The notes: generated from the sequence alone by a model not told the origin. A stretch of DNA of 64,000 nt from Campylobacter taeniopygiae (GCF_005406225.1 NZ_NXLY01000006.1:38485-102484); one strand, 5' to 3'. Counted from the stretch's first letter, positions 19,917 to 29,441 are shown. Program-made: numbers and translations.

Positions 19917-19990
19917 ATGCAAATCCTTAAAATAATTAAAAAATTTTTCAATATAATAAATTTTAACTATTAAGATAAAGAAAATTTTGA

Positions 19991-19996
19991 TACAAT
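19991..19996 (+). promoter_or_regulatory. fliL -10 box
   Basis: TACAAT with a TG one base upstream (extended -10), 34 bases before the fliL ATG. Confidence 0.5.
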
Positions 19997-20029
19997 TTTA
20001 CATTAATTTCACTAAATAAGGAAATTTTT

Positions 20030-20566
20030 ATGGATGAAGAATTAGAAAACGAAGAAGGTAAAAAGAAAAAAGGCGGAATGCTTGTTATTATCATAGTTGT
20101 TTTACTTTTTGTATTGCTTTTAAGTATTATGGGTGTTATAGCTTGGCTTATTTCAAGTAGCTCTAGTGATGAAACAAAGATCAAAGAAGCTCCTAAAGAA
20201 GAGGTTAAAACAAATAAAACAAAAAATTCAGTTCCAACTCAACGCGGTAGTGATTATGCTAATATAGGTCCTATGTATCCTCTTGATCCTTTCACGCTAA
20301 ATCTCTTAAGCGATAGCGGCTCAAGATACGTAAAATGCACAATAGAGCTGGAACAAAATAGCGAACTTTTAAAGCCTGAACTCGATAAAAAAGTGCCAGT
20401 TATTCGTGATATTATCATTAGAACCTTAACTTCAAAAACATTTGAAGAAATCAGCACTCAAAAAGGAAAAGAACGTTTAAAAGATGAATTGGTGGGTAAA
20501 ATCAATGAAATTTTAACCGATGGTTTTATTAAAAACGTTTATTTTACAGATTTTGTTGTGTCTTGA
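20030..20566 (+). CDS. fliL: Flagellar basal-body protein FliL
   Basis: A 178-residue protein with a short acidic and basic cytoplasmic N terminus, one membrane helix (about residues 18-42) and a periplasmic FliL domain (MYPLDPFTLNLLSDSGSRYVKC...). FliL forms a ring around the stator of the flagellar motor. AAGGAA precedes the ATG. Its TGA overlaps the acpS ATG, so the two are translationally coupled, as recalled for C. jejuni. Confidence 0.93.
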   Translation: MDEELENEEGKKKKGGMLVIIIVVLLFVLLLSIMGVIAWLISSSSSDETKIKEAPKEEVKTNKTKNSVPTQRGSDYANIGPMYPLDPFTLNLLSDSGSRYVKCTIELEQNSELLKPELDKKVPVIRDIIIRTLTSKTFEEISTQKGKERLKDELVGKINEILTDGFIKNVYFTDFVVS

Positions 20567-20913
20567 TGCGTGTAGGTTGCGATATTGTTGCTATTAGCAG
20601 AATAGAAAAAATTTATCAAAGGCATGAAAAAAATTTTTTAGATAAATTTTTAAGTCCCAAAGAGCAATTATTGATCAAAAGTCCTGCAAATTTAGCAGGA
20701 CTTTGGGCAGCAAAAGAAGCGGCCAGTAAGGCTTTAGGGACTGGAATTTGCGGTCTTTGTGGATTTTTAGATATAGAAATTGACAAAGATGAAAGAAATG
20801 CTCCCAAACTTCAATATTCTAAAAAAATTATGGATCATTTTTGCGTCAAGCAAACATCTCTTAGCATTTCACACGATGGTGGTTTTGCCATTGCTATCGT
20901 TGTCTTAGTTTAA
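20566..20913 (+). CDS. acpS: Holo-[acyl-carrier-protein] synthase
   Basis: A 115-residue AcpS with the conserved N-terminal GCDIVAISRIEKI and the WAAKEAASKALGTG catalytic helix (Glu and Lys). It transfers 4'-phosphopantetheine to ACP. The ATG at 20566 overlaps the fliL stop (TGATG). It is the only phosphopantetheinyl transferase seen here and is a candidate to activate the capsule-locus ACP at 35576-35866. Its stop overlaps the stop of the next, convergent gene by 4 bases. Confidence 0.93.
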   Translation: MRVGCDIVAISRIEKIYQRHEKNFLDKFLSPKEQLLIKSPANLAGLWAAKEAASKALGTGICGLCGFLDIEIDKDERNAPKLQYSKKIMDHFCVKQTSLSISHDGGFAIAIVVLV

Positions 20914-21326
20914 TTTCCTATAGTTTGTTTATCTAAATTCTTTGAAAGTATAAAATCAACAACTGGTTGCTCTCTTTTATTAGCCCTTTTGCAATGATCT
21001 TTTTGAAAAAAATCCGTAATCTTAATGACTATTCTAGCCCACTTTTTATGGTTTCTTTCTCTCCACGCATGAGAAGACACACTCTCCCAAGCATAACCAT
21101 TAAACAAACTTGCATTAACAAAATGATCAAGCGCCCTTACGCCTTGTCTAGCGCGTGCGGTATTAAAAAAAATTCCCACAATTACAATAAAAATATAACC
21201 TAAAACCGCTAAAGGAACAATAGCACAAAGCAATAAAGTTCCCGCTAACTTCTCTCTTAAACTCCCTTTAATTTTATGCTTAAAATGAAAAAAAATCGCT
21301 CGATTTCTATTTTTCACCCTTAACAT
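20910..21326 (-). CDS. Small membrane protein (Cj1410-like)
   Basis: A 138-residue protein with a basic N terminus, one long hydrophobic segment (about residues 28-53) and a soluble C-terminal part containing RALDHFVNASLFNGYAWESVSSHAW and a Cys/His-bearing stretch (FFQKDHCKRANKRE). This part resembles small bacterial and phage proteins I cannot name with confidence. The start lies inside the P450 gene (20-base overlap), so it is probably co-transcribed with it. Function is unknown. Confidence 0.7.
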   Translation of the reverse strand: MLRVKNRNRAIFFHFKHKIKGSLREKLAGTLLLCAIVPLAVLGYIFIVIVGIFFNTARARQGVRALDHFVNASLFNGYAWESVSSHAWRERNHKKWARIVIKITDFFQKDHCKRANKREQPVVDFILSKNLDKQTIGN

Positions 21327-22689
21327 CCCTTTTGCTAAATTTAATTCTCATCCCATTTGCCGATCTAATGGTCAAGCGCCCTACCACATCAGGAATAAAA
21401 CCTTCTTCTAATTCTAATTTATAAGTTTTTAAAATATTAGCTAAAATCAAAATAGCCTCTTGCATTGCAAAACCTTGCCCTATGCAAATTCTCTCTCCCA
21501 TACCAAAAGGCAAATATGCATCTTTTTTATATTCTTCATCAAAACGCGAAGGATTAAAGTCATTAGGATTTTGCCAAAAACTTTCATGGCGATGTATAAG
21601 CCATGGTGCTATTACAACTCCTGATCCTTTTTTAATGGTTTTATCTCTTACAATGGTGTCTTTATTGGCTTCTCTTGCAAAAAATCCCACAGGAGGATAA
21701 AGTCTTAATGACTCTTTAAAAATATTAGTCAAATATTTAAATTGTTTCAAATGCGAAATCTCAATAGTATCATCTTTTAAAATTTCAATAATTTCTTCAT
21801 AGGCTTTTTGCTGTTCCTCAGGATAAAGGCTAAGTAAGTAAAGCGTCCAAGTTAAAGAACTAGCCGTAGTTTCATGACCTGCTAAAAAAAGCATAGCCAC
21901 TTGATCTAAAATTTCCTCAAATGAAAAACGCTGATTGGTTTCTGCATCAACCACCAAAAGCAAAGAACTTAAAATATCTTCAAATTTTCCCAACTCTCCT
22001 GAACTGACAGCCTCATAGCGGGGCTTTATAATATCGCTTAAAACTTGTCTTATGGTATCTCCTGCTTTCGCTCGTTTGCGATCTCCTAGAATATAAGAAA
22101 GCCATTTTGGAAAATAAAACATGCGGCGCATAGCCGTATGCACACTTTGTTCTTGAAAAATCACAAAAGCATCAAGAATTTTTTTACCTTTTTGCGCATC
22201 AAGTTTAGAAGACATGATAGTGCGAAAAATAACATCAGCTGTAACAAAAGTCATAGCTTCATCCACTTCAATCACTGAATTATCCGGATATTTACCAAAA
22301 CGCTCCATCATATCTGCTACAGCTTCACTCATGAGATTAAAAACTTTATTGATGCGTGTCATTTCAAAACTAGGTCTTAAAAGCTCACGTTGTTTTTTCC
22401 AAACCTCTCCGTTGGTTGTAAAAATACTTTCTCCCAAAAGCGGACTTAAAAGCTCATGCAAAAAGGCACTTTTTGGAAATTCCTTAACCTCATCAACCAT
22501 CATTCTTTTTACTTCTTTGGTATCATTGATCACATAAAGATCAAAATTAGGCATTTTAACATAGCCTGTTTGCATTTTATAGCTACGCTCATAAAGCCCA
22601 TCAAGCCAAGATCTACGCTTAAGCAAAAAGGTTAAAAAAGTTGAAGCCTTATTTTTATAAGGTTTTGGGTAGAAAGGACACCTGCTCAT
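21307..22689 (-). CDS. Cytochrome P450
   Basis: A 460-residue P450 with all landmarks: I-helix LAGHETTASSL, K-helix KESLRLYPP (ExxR) and the haem-thiolate loop FGMGERICIGQG. It is soluble and bacterial in type. I recall C. jejuni Cj1411c as a characterised single P450 of uncertain substrate. It overlaps the upstream lipase-like gene by 4 bases (ATGA). The electron donor could be the ferredoxin or flavodoxin in this window (inference). Its position beside kpsS suggests, but does not show, a link to envelope lipids. Confidence 0.94.
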   Translation of the reverse strand: MSRCPFYPKPYKNKASTFLTFLLKRRSWLDGLYERSYKMQTGYVKMPNFDLYVINDTKEVKRMMVDEVKEFPKSAFLHELLSPLLGESIFTTNGEVWKKQRELLRPSFEMTRINKVFNLMSEAVADMMERFGKYPDNSVIEVDEAMTFVTADVIFRTIMSSKLDAQKGKKILDAFVIFQEQSVHTAMRRMFYFPKWLSYILGDRKRAKAGDTIRQVLSDIIKPRYEAVSSGELGKFEDILSSLLLVVDAETNQRFSFEEILDQVAMLFLAGHETTASSLTWTLYLLSLYPEEQQKAYEEIIEILKDDTIEISHLKQFKYLTNIFKESLRLYPPVGFFAREANKDTIVRDKTIKKGSGVVIAPWLIHRHESFWQNPNDFNPSRFDEEYKKDAYLPFGMGERICIGQGFAMQEAILILANILKTYKLELEEGFIPDVVGRLTIRSANGMRIKFSKRDVKGEK

Positions 22690-23807
22690 ATTTTTATTTC
22701 CTTTTCTAAAAATTGAGATGACAAAACAAAATTAAAAAAATCGTAACTGCCCTTAATACTTGGACTATAAAGATATAAAAAATGTGCTTTGTTTTTATCT
22801 TTTTTGATTTTTTTATATTCATTTTTTTCATACAAAGTATGAAATTTAGCGCTTAAAAAATGCGGAGTAAATTTCGCATCGACACCACTTGTACGAAAAA
22901 AATCAACTTGAGGAAAACACGCCCCATCAATAACCGAAGTGTAATCATACCATTTTAAATCAAATTGAGAAACAAATTCTAATTTTTTTCTAAAATCATT
23001 GGACTTTTTTTGATAACTCACCAAAGGAATGCACTCGCCCAAAGTAATAATCTTTAGCTTATTTAATATTTTTTGTTCTAAATTTTGCTTTAAAATAAAA
23101 TCTAAAACCTCAATACAAACTATCGTTCCAACACTATGAGCTATTAAAATTAATTCATAGTTTTCATTATTTTCATTCTGCTTTAAATTTTGCAAGATTG
23201 TATTGGAAAATATTTTGATTCTCTCTTCCATCAAGCCTTGTTTTTTATAGTGCCAATTTGCACAAAAAGCACAAATTCTAGCTATCCAAAATACTGCTAA
23301 TTTTTTACCAAGTTTAAACAAAAAGCGAAAAATTAAAAAAGAAAGTAAAATTCCTAAAATAATGGAAAAAGAAAAATGTATATAATTTTTTGCAAGAAAA
23401 AAAGCTGCAAAACCAGCAAATAAAGAAAAAAATAAAGAAAAAAGTACATAAAAAAATGGATAATATCCAGTGATTAATTGATAAATTGATTCTTTACCAA
23501 ATTTGATAAAAAGACCTGTGATCGTATAAATTCTAAAAAAACTGTAACAATCTTTCAAAGCATCCAAATAACTTTCTGACCAATTTTTTTTTACTATATC
23601 ATTCCAAGTTAAAAAATGATATTTAAGCTTTACATTTTGAGTATTGACTTGAAAAAAAGGAAAAGTTTTATGATGATCAACTTTACTTATACTGGCTTGA
23701 ATATCAAATTGATTGGAATATTTTTTTAAATTTTTTTTAAACAAATCATAATAATATCTATAACTTTTAGGATCATATCCTGCTATATAAAATACTTCTC
23801 TATCCAT
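22686..23807 (-). CDS. Membrane protein with lipase-like alpha/beta hydrolase motif (Cj1412-like)
   Basis: A 373-residue protein. Residues about 110-180 hold hydrophobic helices (SLFFSLFAGFAAFFLAK and a following one). After them comes LILIAHSVGTIVCIEVLDF, which looks like a lipase nucleophile elbow with Ala in place of the first Gly (A-H-S-V-G). A later DYTSVIDGACFP and a His (PHFLSAKFH) could supply the acid and His. It is the first gene of a unit with the P450. Family membership is a motif-level inference. An extended -10 is at 23841-23846. Confidence 0.7.
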   Translation of the reverse strand: MDREVFYIAGYDPKSYRYYYDLFKKNLKKYSNQFDIQASISKVDHHKTFPFFQVNTQNVKLKYHFLTWNDIVKKNWSESYLDALKDCYSFFRIYTITGLFIKFGKESIYQLITGYYPFFYVLFSLFFSLFAGFAAFFLAKNYIHFSFSIILGILLSFLIFRFLFKLGKKLAVFWIARICAFCANWHYKKQGLMEERIKIFSNTILQNLKQNENNENYELILIAHSVGTIVCIEVLDFILKQNLEQKILNKLKIITLGECIPLVSYQKKSNDFRKKLEFVSQFDLKWYDYTSVIDGACFPQVDFFRTSGVDAKFTPHFLSAKFHTLYEKNEYKKIKKDKNKAHFLYLYSPSIKGSYDFFNFVLSSQFLEKEIKI

Positions 23808-23840
23808 AAAAAATCAATTTCTTAAACTATTTTTTTCAAA

Positions 23841-23846
23841 ATTATA
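23841..23846 (-). promoter_or_regulatory. Extended -10 upstream of the lipase-like/P450 unit
   Basis: TTGTTATAAT on the minus strand (perfect TATAAT with TG one base upstream), 33 bases before the ATG at 23807 and just after kpsS. Confidence 0.55.
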
Positions 23847-23868
23847 ACAATTTTTTTTAAAAACTTTG

Positions 23869-25071
23869 TTAATTAAAATTTTTACTTTTATGATTTAAAA
23901 ATGAATTTTTATAAAAATTAGCATTAAATTGATTACTTCTTAAAAGATAATTTTTAAAATGGCAAACTAAAACCGGATTTGGTCTATAAGCGTGAGCTTC
24001 TCTCCAGAAAAAATGAAGTTTTTTTGGATAGGTCAAATCCTCAAAATCATAAAAAGCCTTGCCGCAAACCTTAGTAGGACAACCTTCCAAAATAGCACTT
24101 AAGCCAACAGTAGAATTTATAGTAATGCACCCTAAAGCATTTTTTAAAAGTCTTGGCAAATGAGAATCATGGACATATAAAATTCGTCCTTCAACATGAT
24201 ATTTTTCACTAAGCTCTTGAATCAATTTAGAATAATTTTTATATCCTCTATCCATAGGATGATGTTTAAAAACTAGATAAGATTTAGCCCTAGCATGATT
24301 GGCAAAAGAAAGTATGGTTTCTTCTATAAATTCTTCTATGCTTTTTTTATAGTGATATTTAACTTGTGTATCATTATAAACTTGCAAAATGGCTAAAAAA
24401 TATTTCTTTTTAAGATCATAAATCTTATTGTTTAGTTTTTTTTCTGCAAATTTATAAAAATATTTTCTATATAAAGATCTAAACCAAAATAAAAACTCAA
24501 AAGGATATAAGGTACGATGGTGAAGAGCATTATTAAAAAATGGAGCTAAAAGAAAAGAAAATAACCAATATAAAAAAGCATAAAAGGCCATGTATTTAAA
24601 TCCACCAGGGATTTCTTTTATAGATTTTTTACTACATGCTTTTTGATTAAGATAAAAATTTTTATTGCGAGGCAGCAAAGAATTTGCATTAACGCCGTTT
24701 TTTTCAAAAGTAATACAATAAGGTCTTAGATACCCTTCTTCAAAAATCCAAACATCGATGTTTAACTTTTTAGCAACCTCTATAGCCTTTTTATGGATTA
24801 ACCGGCAATCATTATACATCAAAATAGCTTGAGTCTTGTGTTGCTTAAAAAGTTTTTCATAAAATTGTGTTAAATTTTCTTCCTTATCCTTGTAAATTTT
24901 TGCTTTAGGATAAAATAAAAAATCCCCACCATTAAAATTAATCTTTAAAATTTGAGCATTGTATTTTTTTAGTTTTTTTGCCAAACGATAAAAAAAATTA
25001 CCCACTGGTCCTTGTAAAAGAATGACATTTTTTCCGCTAAATTCTTTTTTTACTTTTTTATCAAATTCCAT
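23869..25071 (-). CDS. kpsS: Capsule Kdo-linker transferase KpsS
   Basis: A 400-residue KpsS-type protein with the family features ILMYNDCRLIHKKAIEVAKKLNIDVWIFEEGYLRPYCITFE, KHHPMDRGYKNY and ITINSTVGLSAILEGCPTKVCG. KpsS adds the first beta-Kdo of the poly-Kdo linker to lyso-phosphatidylglycerol on the inner face of the membrane. A hydrophobic stretch about residues 155-180 may bind membrane. Its start overlaps the end of kpsC by 22 bases. Confidence 0.94.
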   Translation of the reverse strand: MEFDKKVKKEFSGKNVILLQGPVGNFFYRLAKKLKKYNAQILKINFNGGDFLFYPKAKIYKDKEENLTQFYEKLFKQHKTQAILMYNDCRLIHKKAIEVAKKLNIDVWIFEEGYLRPYCITFEKNGVNANSLLPRNKNFYLNQKACSKKSIKEIPGGFKYMAFYAFLYWLFSFLLAPFFNNALHHRTLYPFEFLFWFRSLYRKYFYKFAEKKLNNKIYDLKKKYFLAILQVYNDTQVKYHYKKSIEEFIEETILSFANHARAKSYLVFKHHPMDRGYKNYSKLIQELSEKYHVEGRILYVHDSHLPRLLKNALGCITINSTVGLSAILEGCPTKVCGKAFYDFEDLTYPKKLHFFWREAHAYRPNPVLVCHFKNYLLRSNQFNANFYKNSFLNHKSKNFN

Positions 25072-27137
25072 TTTAATGCTACAAATTCGTAAATTCTTCT
25101 TATTTTTCTTAATATAAAAATTCTAAAATCAATGATTATTTTTTGAAAAGGTTTAGAAAAATAATCTTTTTGCATTTTTAACATTATATCTAAACAAAGT
25201 TCAATTTCACATAAGTTTTTTGTTTTTGGATGAATATATCTTGGATATTGCACCAAAACACCAGCAACAAGCTCTTCTAAAGTCAATTTTCTCGTTCTTC
25301 TTAAACATTTTTGTTTATCTTGCGTTAAACCCCAACCCGCATAAAAAGGCATACCATAAATAAAAACTTTTTTAGAGCGTAAAAGTGCATCAAATCCTGA
25401 AGTAGAAGTGATCGTATGCACTTCATGACAAATTTTTATCGCACTATCAATGCTACAATTTTTTATAATCTCATCGCAATATTTTAAAATGATTTTTTCA
25501 TCCTTTAAGCCTTTGCGATTTCCACTTAAAACATCAGGATGGGGCTTAAAAACAATATAAGCATCTTGATTTTTCAATCTTACTTCTTTAATCAAATCCA
25601 AAGTCGATAGCCCAAAACCACCTAAAATCATCGAAGCATCGTCCTCAACTTGCGCAGGGATGAGAATAATTTTTTGTCCTTTTTTAGCGTTAATCTTAAT
25701 ATCTTGATGTTTGATACCGTTATATTTTGAAAATTTATTCTCTTTTAAAATTTGGATAATATTTTTTGCCCTTGATAAAATTTGCTCATCAAAAACCTCA
25801 TTTTGCAAGATATTTTCTAGGCGACTCTCTTGATTTGGGTCAATATAAAGTCCTTGATCATCAACAATTAAAGAATAAGGGCGCGTAAGATCAGAACCCA
25901 AAGAAATAGAACGGATAAAACCATCTTCTACTAAAGAAATTTTTGGAATAAAGCTAGTTAAATTTTCATCTTGTGCTTTTTTTACAAGAGTATTTCTTAA
26001 CTCATTAAAATTGACTCTCTTGCCCCAAATGAAAAATTTATCACTTTTTTTTAGCTTATATTTATCTAAAGCTTTTAAGGAATTTAAAAAAAATATTTCA
26101 TTATCCTTAGCCTTAAAAAAAGGTTTCATAAAATACCTTTTCCAAAGAGTAAATCCTAACATAAACAATCTATTGGAATTTTCTTGTTCTATACTTTTAT
26201 ATTTTGCCAAGGTTTTAATCGTGTCAAAAATATCACTTTTTTGATTTAAATAAGGATTAAAATACTGACTATAAAGCATATAAGCGATATAAAACACTTC
26301 TTCAAGGCTTCTTTTTTTAACCCTTCTTAAACATTTTTGCTTATCTTGCGTCAAACCCCAACCCGAATAAAAAGGCATACCATAACAAACACACTCACAA
26401 CCCATAATCAAAGCTTCAAAGCCCATCCCAGAGGTTTTAGTATAAACTTTATTAAAATGTTTTAATAAAGCCATAGGATTAAAGTTCTCACTTATAATCT
26501 TGCATTCTTTAGGCAAGGAATGTATATCAAAATCGCTTTGTTTTTTTCCGTTTAATACGTCAGGATGAATTTTAATATAAATTTGAGAATTTGGATTTTC
26601 TTTTATAGCACCTTTTATTATTTCATTGGTATTAAAATTTTGCGCTAAGCCGTATTTTAAAGATGCATCATTTGCGGTTTGAGTGATGATTAAAACGCGG
26701 TTTTCATCTTTTGAAAAATAATCATTTGGGATATCTAAATTGTTATTGTATTTGCTAATTTTATATTTTTTTATAAGTTCTATAGCTTTTTTAGCTTTGT
26801 CTAATTCTTCTTGATTTGGCTCATAAGTGTTTAAAAGATTTTCTAATTTTGAAGGCTTGGTAGCATCATAATAAATCCCTATATCATCACAAACTAAGCT
26901 AAAACTGGGGGCATTTTCAACGCCCAAATTTAAAGATCTTATGAAACCATCTTCTAAAAGCATAAATTTTGTATTATACTTTTGGGCTAATTCTTGCGCT
27001 TTTAAGCCGGATTTTTTTCGTCCCCAGCCTACAAAAATATCTTGCTTTTCACATTTTGAAAAAATATTAAACCATAAAACAGAATGAAAATTTTGAACGT
27101 TGGTTGTTAATTTTTTTGAGATTGAATAATACTTCAT
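25050..27137 (-). CDS. kpsC: Capsule poly-Kdo linker synthase KpsC
   Basis: A 695-residue protein with an internal duplication, as expected for KpsC. Both halves carry LVEDGFIRS/LLEDGFIRSLNLG, a KIHPDVL or KPHPDVLSG motif, SGFxALI/SGFDALLRS and FYxGWGLTQDKQKCLRR. The two domains are alternating beta-Kdo transferases that extend the capsule linker. The gene is preceded by a TATAAT -10 and a perfect 30-bp palindrome, so kpsCS probably has its own promoter downstream of the capsule centre. Confidence 0.96.
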   Translation of the reverse strand: MKYYSISKKLTTNVQNFHSVLWFNIFSKCEKQDIFVGWGRKKSGLKAQELAQKYNTKFMLLEDGFIRSLNLGVENAPSFSLVCDDIGIYYDATKPSKLENLLNTYEPNQEELDKAKKAIELIKKYKISKYNNNLDIPNDYFSKDENRVLIITQTANDASLKYGLAQNFNTNEIIKGAIKENPNSQIYIKIHPDVLNGKKQSDFDIHSLPKECKIISENFNPMALLKHFNKVYTKTSGMGFEALIMGCECVCYGMPFYSGWGLTQDKQKCLRRVKKRSLEEVFYIAYMLYSQYFNPYLNQKSDIFDTIKTLAKYKSIEQENSNRLFMLGFTLWKRYFMKPFFKAKDNEIFFLNSLKALDKYKLKKSDKFFIWGKRVNFNELRNTLVKKAQDENLTSFIPKISLVEDGFIRSISLGSDLTRPYSLIVDDQGLYIDPNQESRLENILQNEVFDEQILSRAKNIIQILKENKFSKYNGIKHQDIKINAKKGQKIILIPAQVEDDASMILGGFGLSTLDLIKEVRLKNQDAYIVFKPHPDVLSGNRKGLKDEKIILKYCDEIIKNCSIDSAIKICHEVHTITSTSGFDALLRSKKVFIYGMPFYAGWGLTQDKQKCLRRTRKLTLEELVAGVLVQYPRYIHPKTKNLCEIELCLDIMLKMQKDYFSKPFQKIIIDFRIFILRKIRRIYEFVALKWNLIKK

Positions 27138-27140
27138 AAA

Positions 27141-27170
27141 TAATTCTTTAAAAATATTTTTAAAGAATTA
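27141..27170. promoter_or_regulatory. Perfect 30-bp AT-only palindrome before kpsC
   Basis: TAATTCTTTAAAAAT is followed at once by its reverse complement, with no spacer. It starts 4 bases upstream of the kpsC ATG and overlaps the -10 box. It could be an operator, or act in RNA as a terminator or translation-control hairpin between the antiporter gene and kpsC. Confidence 0.6.
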
Positions 27171-27172
27171 TA
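27167..27172 (-). promoter_or_regulatory. kpsC -10 box
   Basis: A perfect TATAAT on the minus strand, 29 bases upstream of the kpsC ATG and overlapping the palindrome. Confidence 0.5.
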
Positions 27173-27214
27173 ATAAAAATTTTTATATTTAAAAATTAGA
27201 TTCTAATAATTTTT

Positions 27215-28468
27215 CTAAAATTTGGAAAAGATATTAACATTTTTGTTTTTTTGATACCTTAACCAATAGCCTGCTAACATTGAAGAAATTAAAACTGTTA
27301 AAATAAGTGTTGTAAAAAAACCTACATTAATAATCTGATAATAATAAGCAACACTTGCTAAAACTATCCCTGGGCCACCCCTAGCATTCATAGTAATTGC
27401 AAAATTAATTCTTGAAATATGAGAAATTTTAACAAAATTTAATCCTAAATAGCAACCCAAAAATTTCAATAAACATACTAGAATCAAGAAAAATATAAAC
27501 ATGCTAAAAGAAAATTCATGGATAACGTTTAATTGAATACCAATTAAAGCAAAATAGATAGGGATAAAAAATGAAAAAACCATATCAGAAAGACCATTAA
27601 CTTTTTCCCTTAATTCTTGATGGTTGTTTAAAATATTTTTTATTAAAAAACCTACGAGAAATGAAGTATACATAGGATTAATATGAATCATATTTAAAAA
27701 TGCTATTGATAAAAATAATACAACAAAACTTAAAGTAAAAAAATCAATTGTATTCATACGAAAAGAAATTTTTGCAAATAAATTTGAAATTATTTTTACA
27801 CCTATAAATAAAAACAAGGTAAGAAAAGCGGTTTTAAGATTGCTCATCAAAGTTAAATCTTGGTTTGTCACAGCATTGATAGTAATATTAAGCAAAATCC
27901 ATAAAAACAAATCTTGTATTGTTGAAGTAGTTAAAACTATACTTGCAAATCTTGTTTTAATTATTCCTATATCAAAAAATATTTTTGATATTACTGGTAT
28001 AGAAGTTACAGCAATTGCGATTAAAAATACCAAATCAAAAGATAAATCATTTCCTTTTATTCCGATGAAAGATTCTTTAAAATAATCGATAAAGAAATAC
28101 CCTACACCAGCAGATAAAAAAGTACCACCCAAAAATAAAGTAGAAATAATTTTAATATTTTGTTTTTCAAAGCTAATTTGTGTGTTAAATCCTGCAATAA
28201 ACATTAAAAATACTAAACCCAACTGATAAAAGATATTAAGTATTTTTCCCTGCTCATTAAACCCATTAAAAATACTCATGAGCAAATCAGGAGCAAAAAT
28301 ATATAAACCACTCGCTCCTAAAATAAAACCCCCAAAAATTTCACCAATTACTTTTGGAGCTTTAAACAAAGTAAATAATTTTCCAAAAATAAAAGAAGAA
28401 AATAATAAAATTCCTAAAGATAAAAATATAATACTGATATTCTCAGGGCTTAATGACTCAAATTTCAT
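27215..28468 (-). CDS. CPA2-type cation:proton antiporter (KefB-like membrane domain)
   Basis: A 417-residue membrane protein with about 12 helices and CPA2 features: the N-terminal LGILLFSSFIFGKLFTLFKAPKVIGEIFGGFILG, an unwound-helix-type segment in IAIAVTSIPVISKI, and RINFAITMNARGGPGIVLASVAYYY near the end. It lacks the C-terminal TrkA-N/RCK domain of true KefB, so only the transport domain is present. It is the last gene of a unit with an ATP sulfurylase and a pyruvate-kinase-like protein. The transported ion is unknown. Confidence 0.85.
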   Translation of the reverse strand: MKFESLSPENISIIFLSLGILLFSSFIFGKLFTLFKAPKVIGEIFGGFILGASGLYIFAPDLLMSIFNGFNEQGKILNIFYQLGLVFLMFIAGFNTQISFEKQNIKIISTLFLGGTFLSAGVGYFFIDYFKESFIGIKGNDLSFDLVFLIAIAVTSIPVISKIFFDIGIIKTRFASIVLTTSTIQDLFLWILLNITINAVTNQDLTLMSNLKTAFLTLFLFIGVKIISNLFAKISFRMNTIDFFTLSFVVLFLSIAFLNMIHINPMYTSFLVGFLIKNILNNHQELREKVNGLSDMVFSFFIPIYFALIGIQLNVIHEFSFSMFIFFLILVCLLKFLGCYLGLNFVKISHISRINFAITMNARGGPGIVLASVAYYYQIINVGFFTTLILTVLISSMLAGYWLRYQKNKNVNIFSKF

Positions 28469-28477
28469 ATATTCTCC

Positions 28478-29440
28478 TTAAAGAACAATTTTTTCATTAT
28501 TGATTTCATCTTGCATTAAATTTAAAATTTTAACACATTCTTCTATGTAATATCCAACAGCCGTCTCTTCAGAAAGTTGTATGCCAAAAACACCGCTTTT
28601 TGATATATTATACAGATCATCAATTTCTGCAATTGTAGGAATAGGCTTTTCTTCCATATTTTTTAAAATTTGAGTTGCTAAAAAGACTTTTATACCTTTA
28701 TGATTTGCCATTTGTATTATGTAATTTTGAAAACGTGGTATTTTTTCTATACCAATTTCAGTTGACAAATCCCCTCTATCAATCAATATAAAACTAACTT
28801 CATTTAAAATATCATTTAAGTTATTTACTGCTTCTAAAGTTTCTATTTTGGAAATAATTTTTGTATTTGGATTAATAATTTTTTTTATTTCTTGGATATC
28901 TTGAGATTTTCTTACAAATGAAGCCCCAACATAATTTATATTAAATTCATTGCATAGTTGAATCAATTGCTTGTCTTTTTCAAATAAAAAAGGTATATTG
29001 CTGTGTAAATCTCTAACATGCATACCTTTATTATTTAGCAATATTCCATCGCTTTTCGATAAAAAAATAATTTCATTTTCATTAATTTCTTTAACGATAA
29101 ATAAAAACACGCTATCATTTGCGTAAACTTTCATTTCTGGTTTTAAAAGTTTATAAAAATCTTTATAATTAAATTGATTAATATTAAGAGAAAAAGTTTT
29201 ATCTTTACATAATAATACTCCGTTTTGATCTATATTAGCAGTTCTTATTTTATTTCCTGGCAAATCAATTAAAATTTCAACACTATCAATCTGATTCTTT
29301 AAATTAATAATAGTTTTTCTTATATCATCAATAGTGCCATGAGCCCCATTAATCCTATAAATAAAATTATCTTGGTGAATTTCATTTAATTTAATCTTAT
29401 TCCCCAAGCTTGGTCCAGTTGTTAAAATATATTTTTGCAT
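28478..29440 (-). CDS. Pyruvate-kinase-like protein lacking the C-terminal domain
   Basis: A 320-residue protein that aligns by eye with the pyruvate kinase A and B domains: an Arg in YRINGAHG, LIDLPGNKIRTANI, IISKIETLEAVNN (catalytic Lys), IDRGDLSTEIGIEKIP (metal-binding Glu/Asp region) and LSEETAVGYYIEE. Housekeeping enzymes have about 480 residues; the C-terminal regulatory domain is absent here. Several usually strict positions differ (NGAHG for NFSHG, LPGNKIRT for TKGPEIRT). It lies 1 base from the ATP sulfurylase gene. A dedicated role in capsule chemistry is more likely than glycolysis (inference). Confidence 0.82.
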   Translation of the reverse strand: MQKYILTTGPSLGNKIKLNEIHQDNFIYRINGAHGTIDDIRKTIINLKNQIDSVEILIDLPGNKIRTANIDQNGVLLCKDKTFSLNINQFNYKDFYKLLKPEMKVYANDSVFLFIVKEINENEIIFLSKSDGILLNNKGMHVRDLHSNIPFLFEKDKQLIQLCNEFNINYVGASFVRKSQDIQEIKKIINPNTKIISKIETLEAVNNLNDILNEVSFILIDRGDLSTEIGIEKIPRFQNYIIQMANHKGIKVFLATQILKNMEEKPIPTIAEIDDLYNISKSGVFGIQLSEETAVGYYIEECVKILNLMQDEINNEKIVL

Positions 29441-29441
29441 T

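Noticed and set aside
28478..29440. Housekeeping pyruvate kinase
   Set aside because: It lacks the C-terminal domain, has altered substrate loops and is in the capsule region with ATP sulfurylase.
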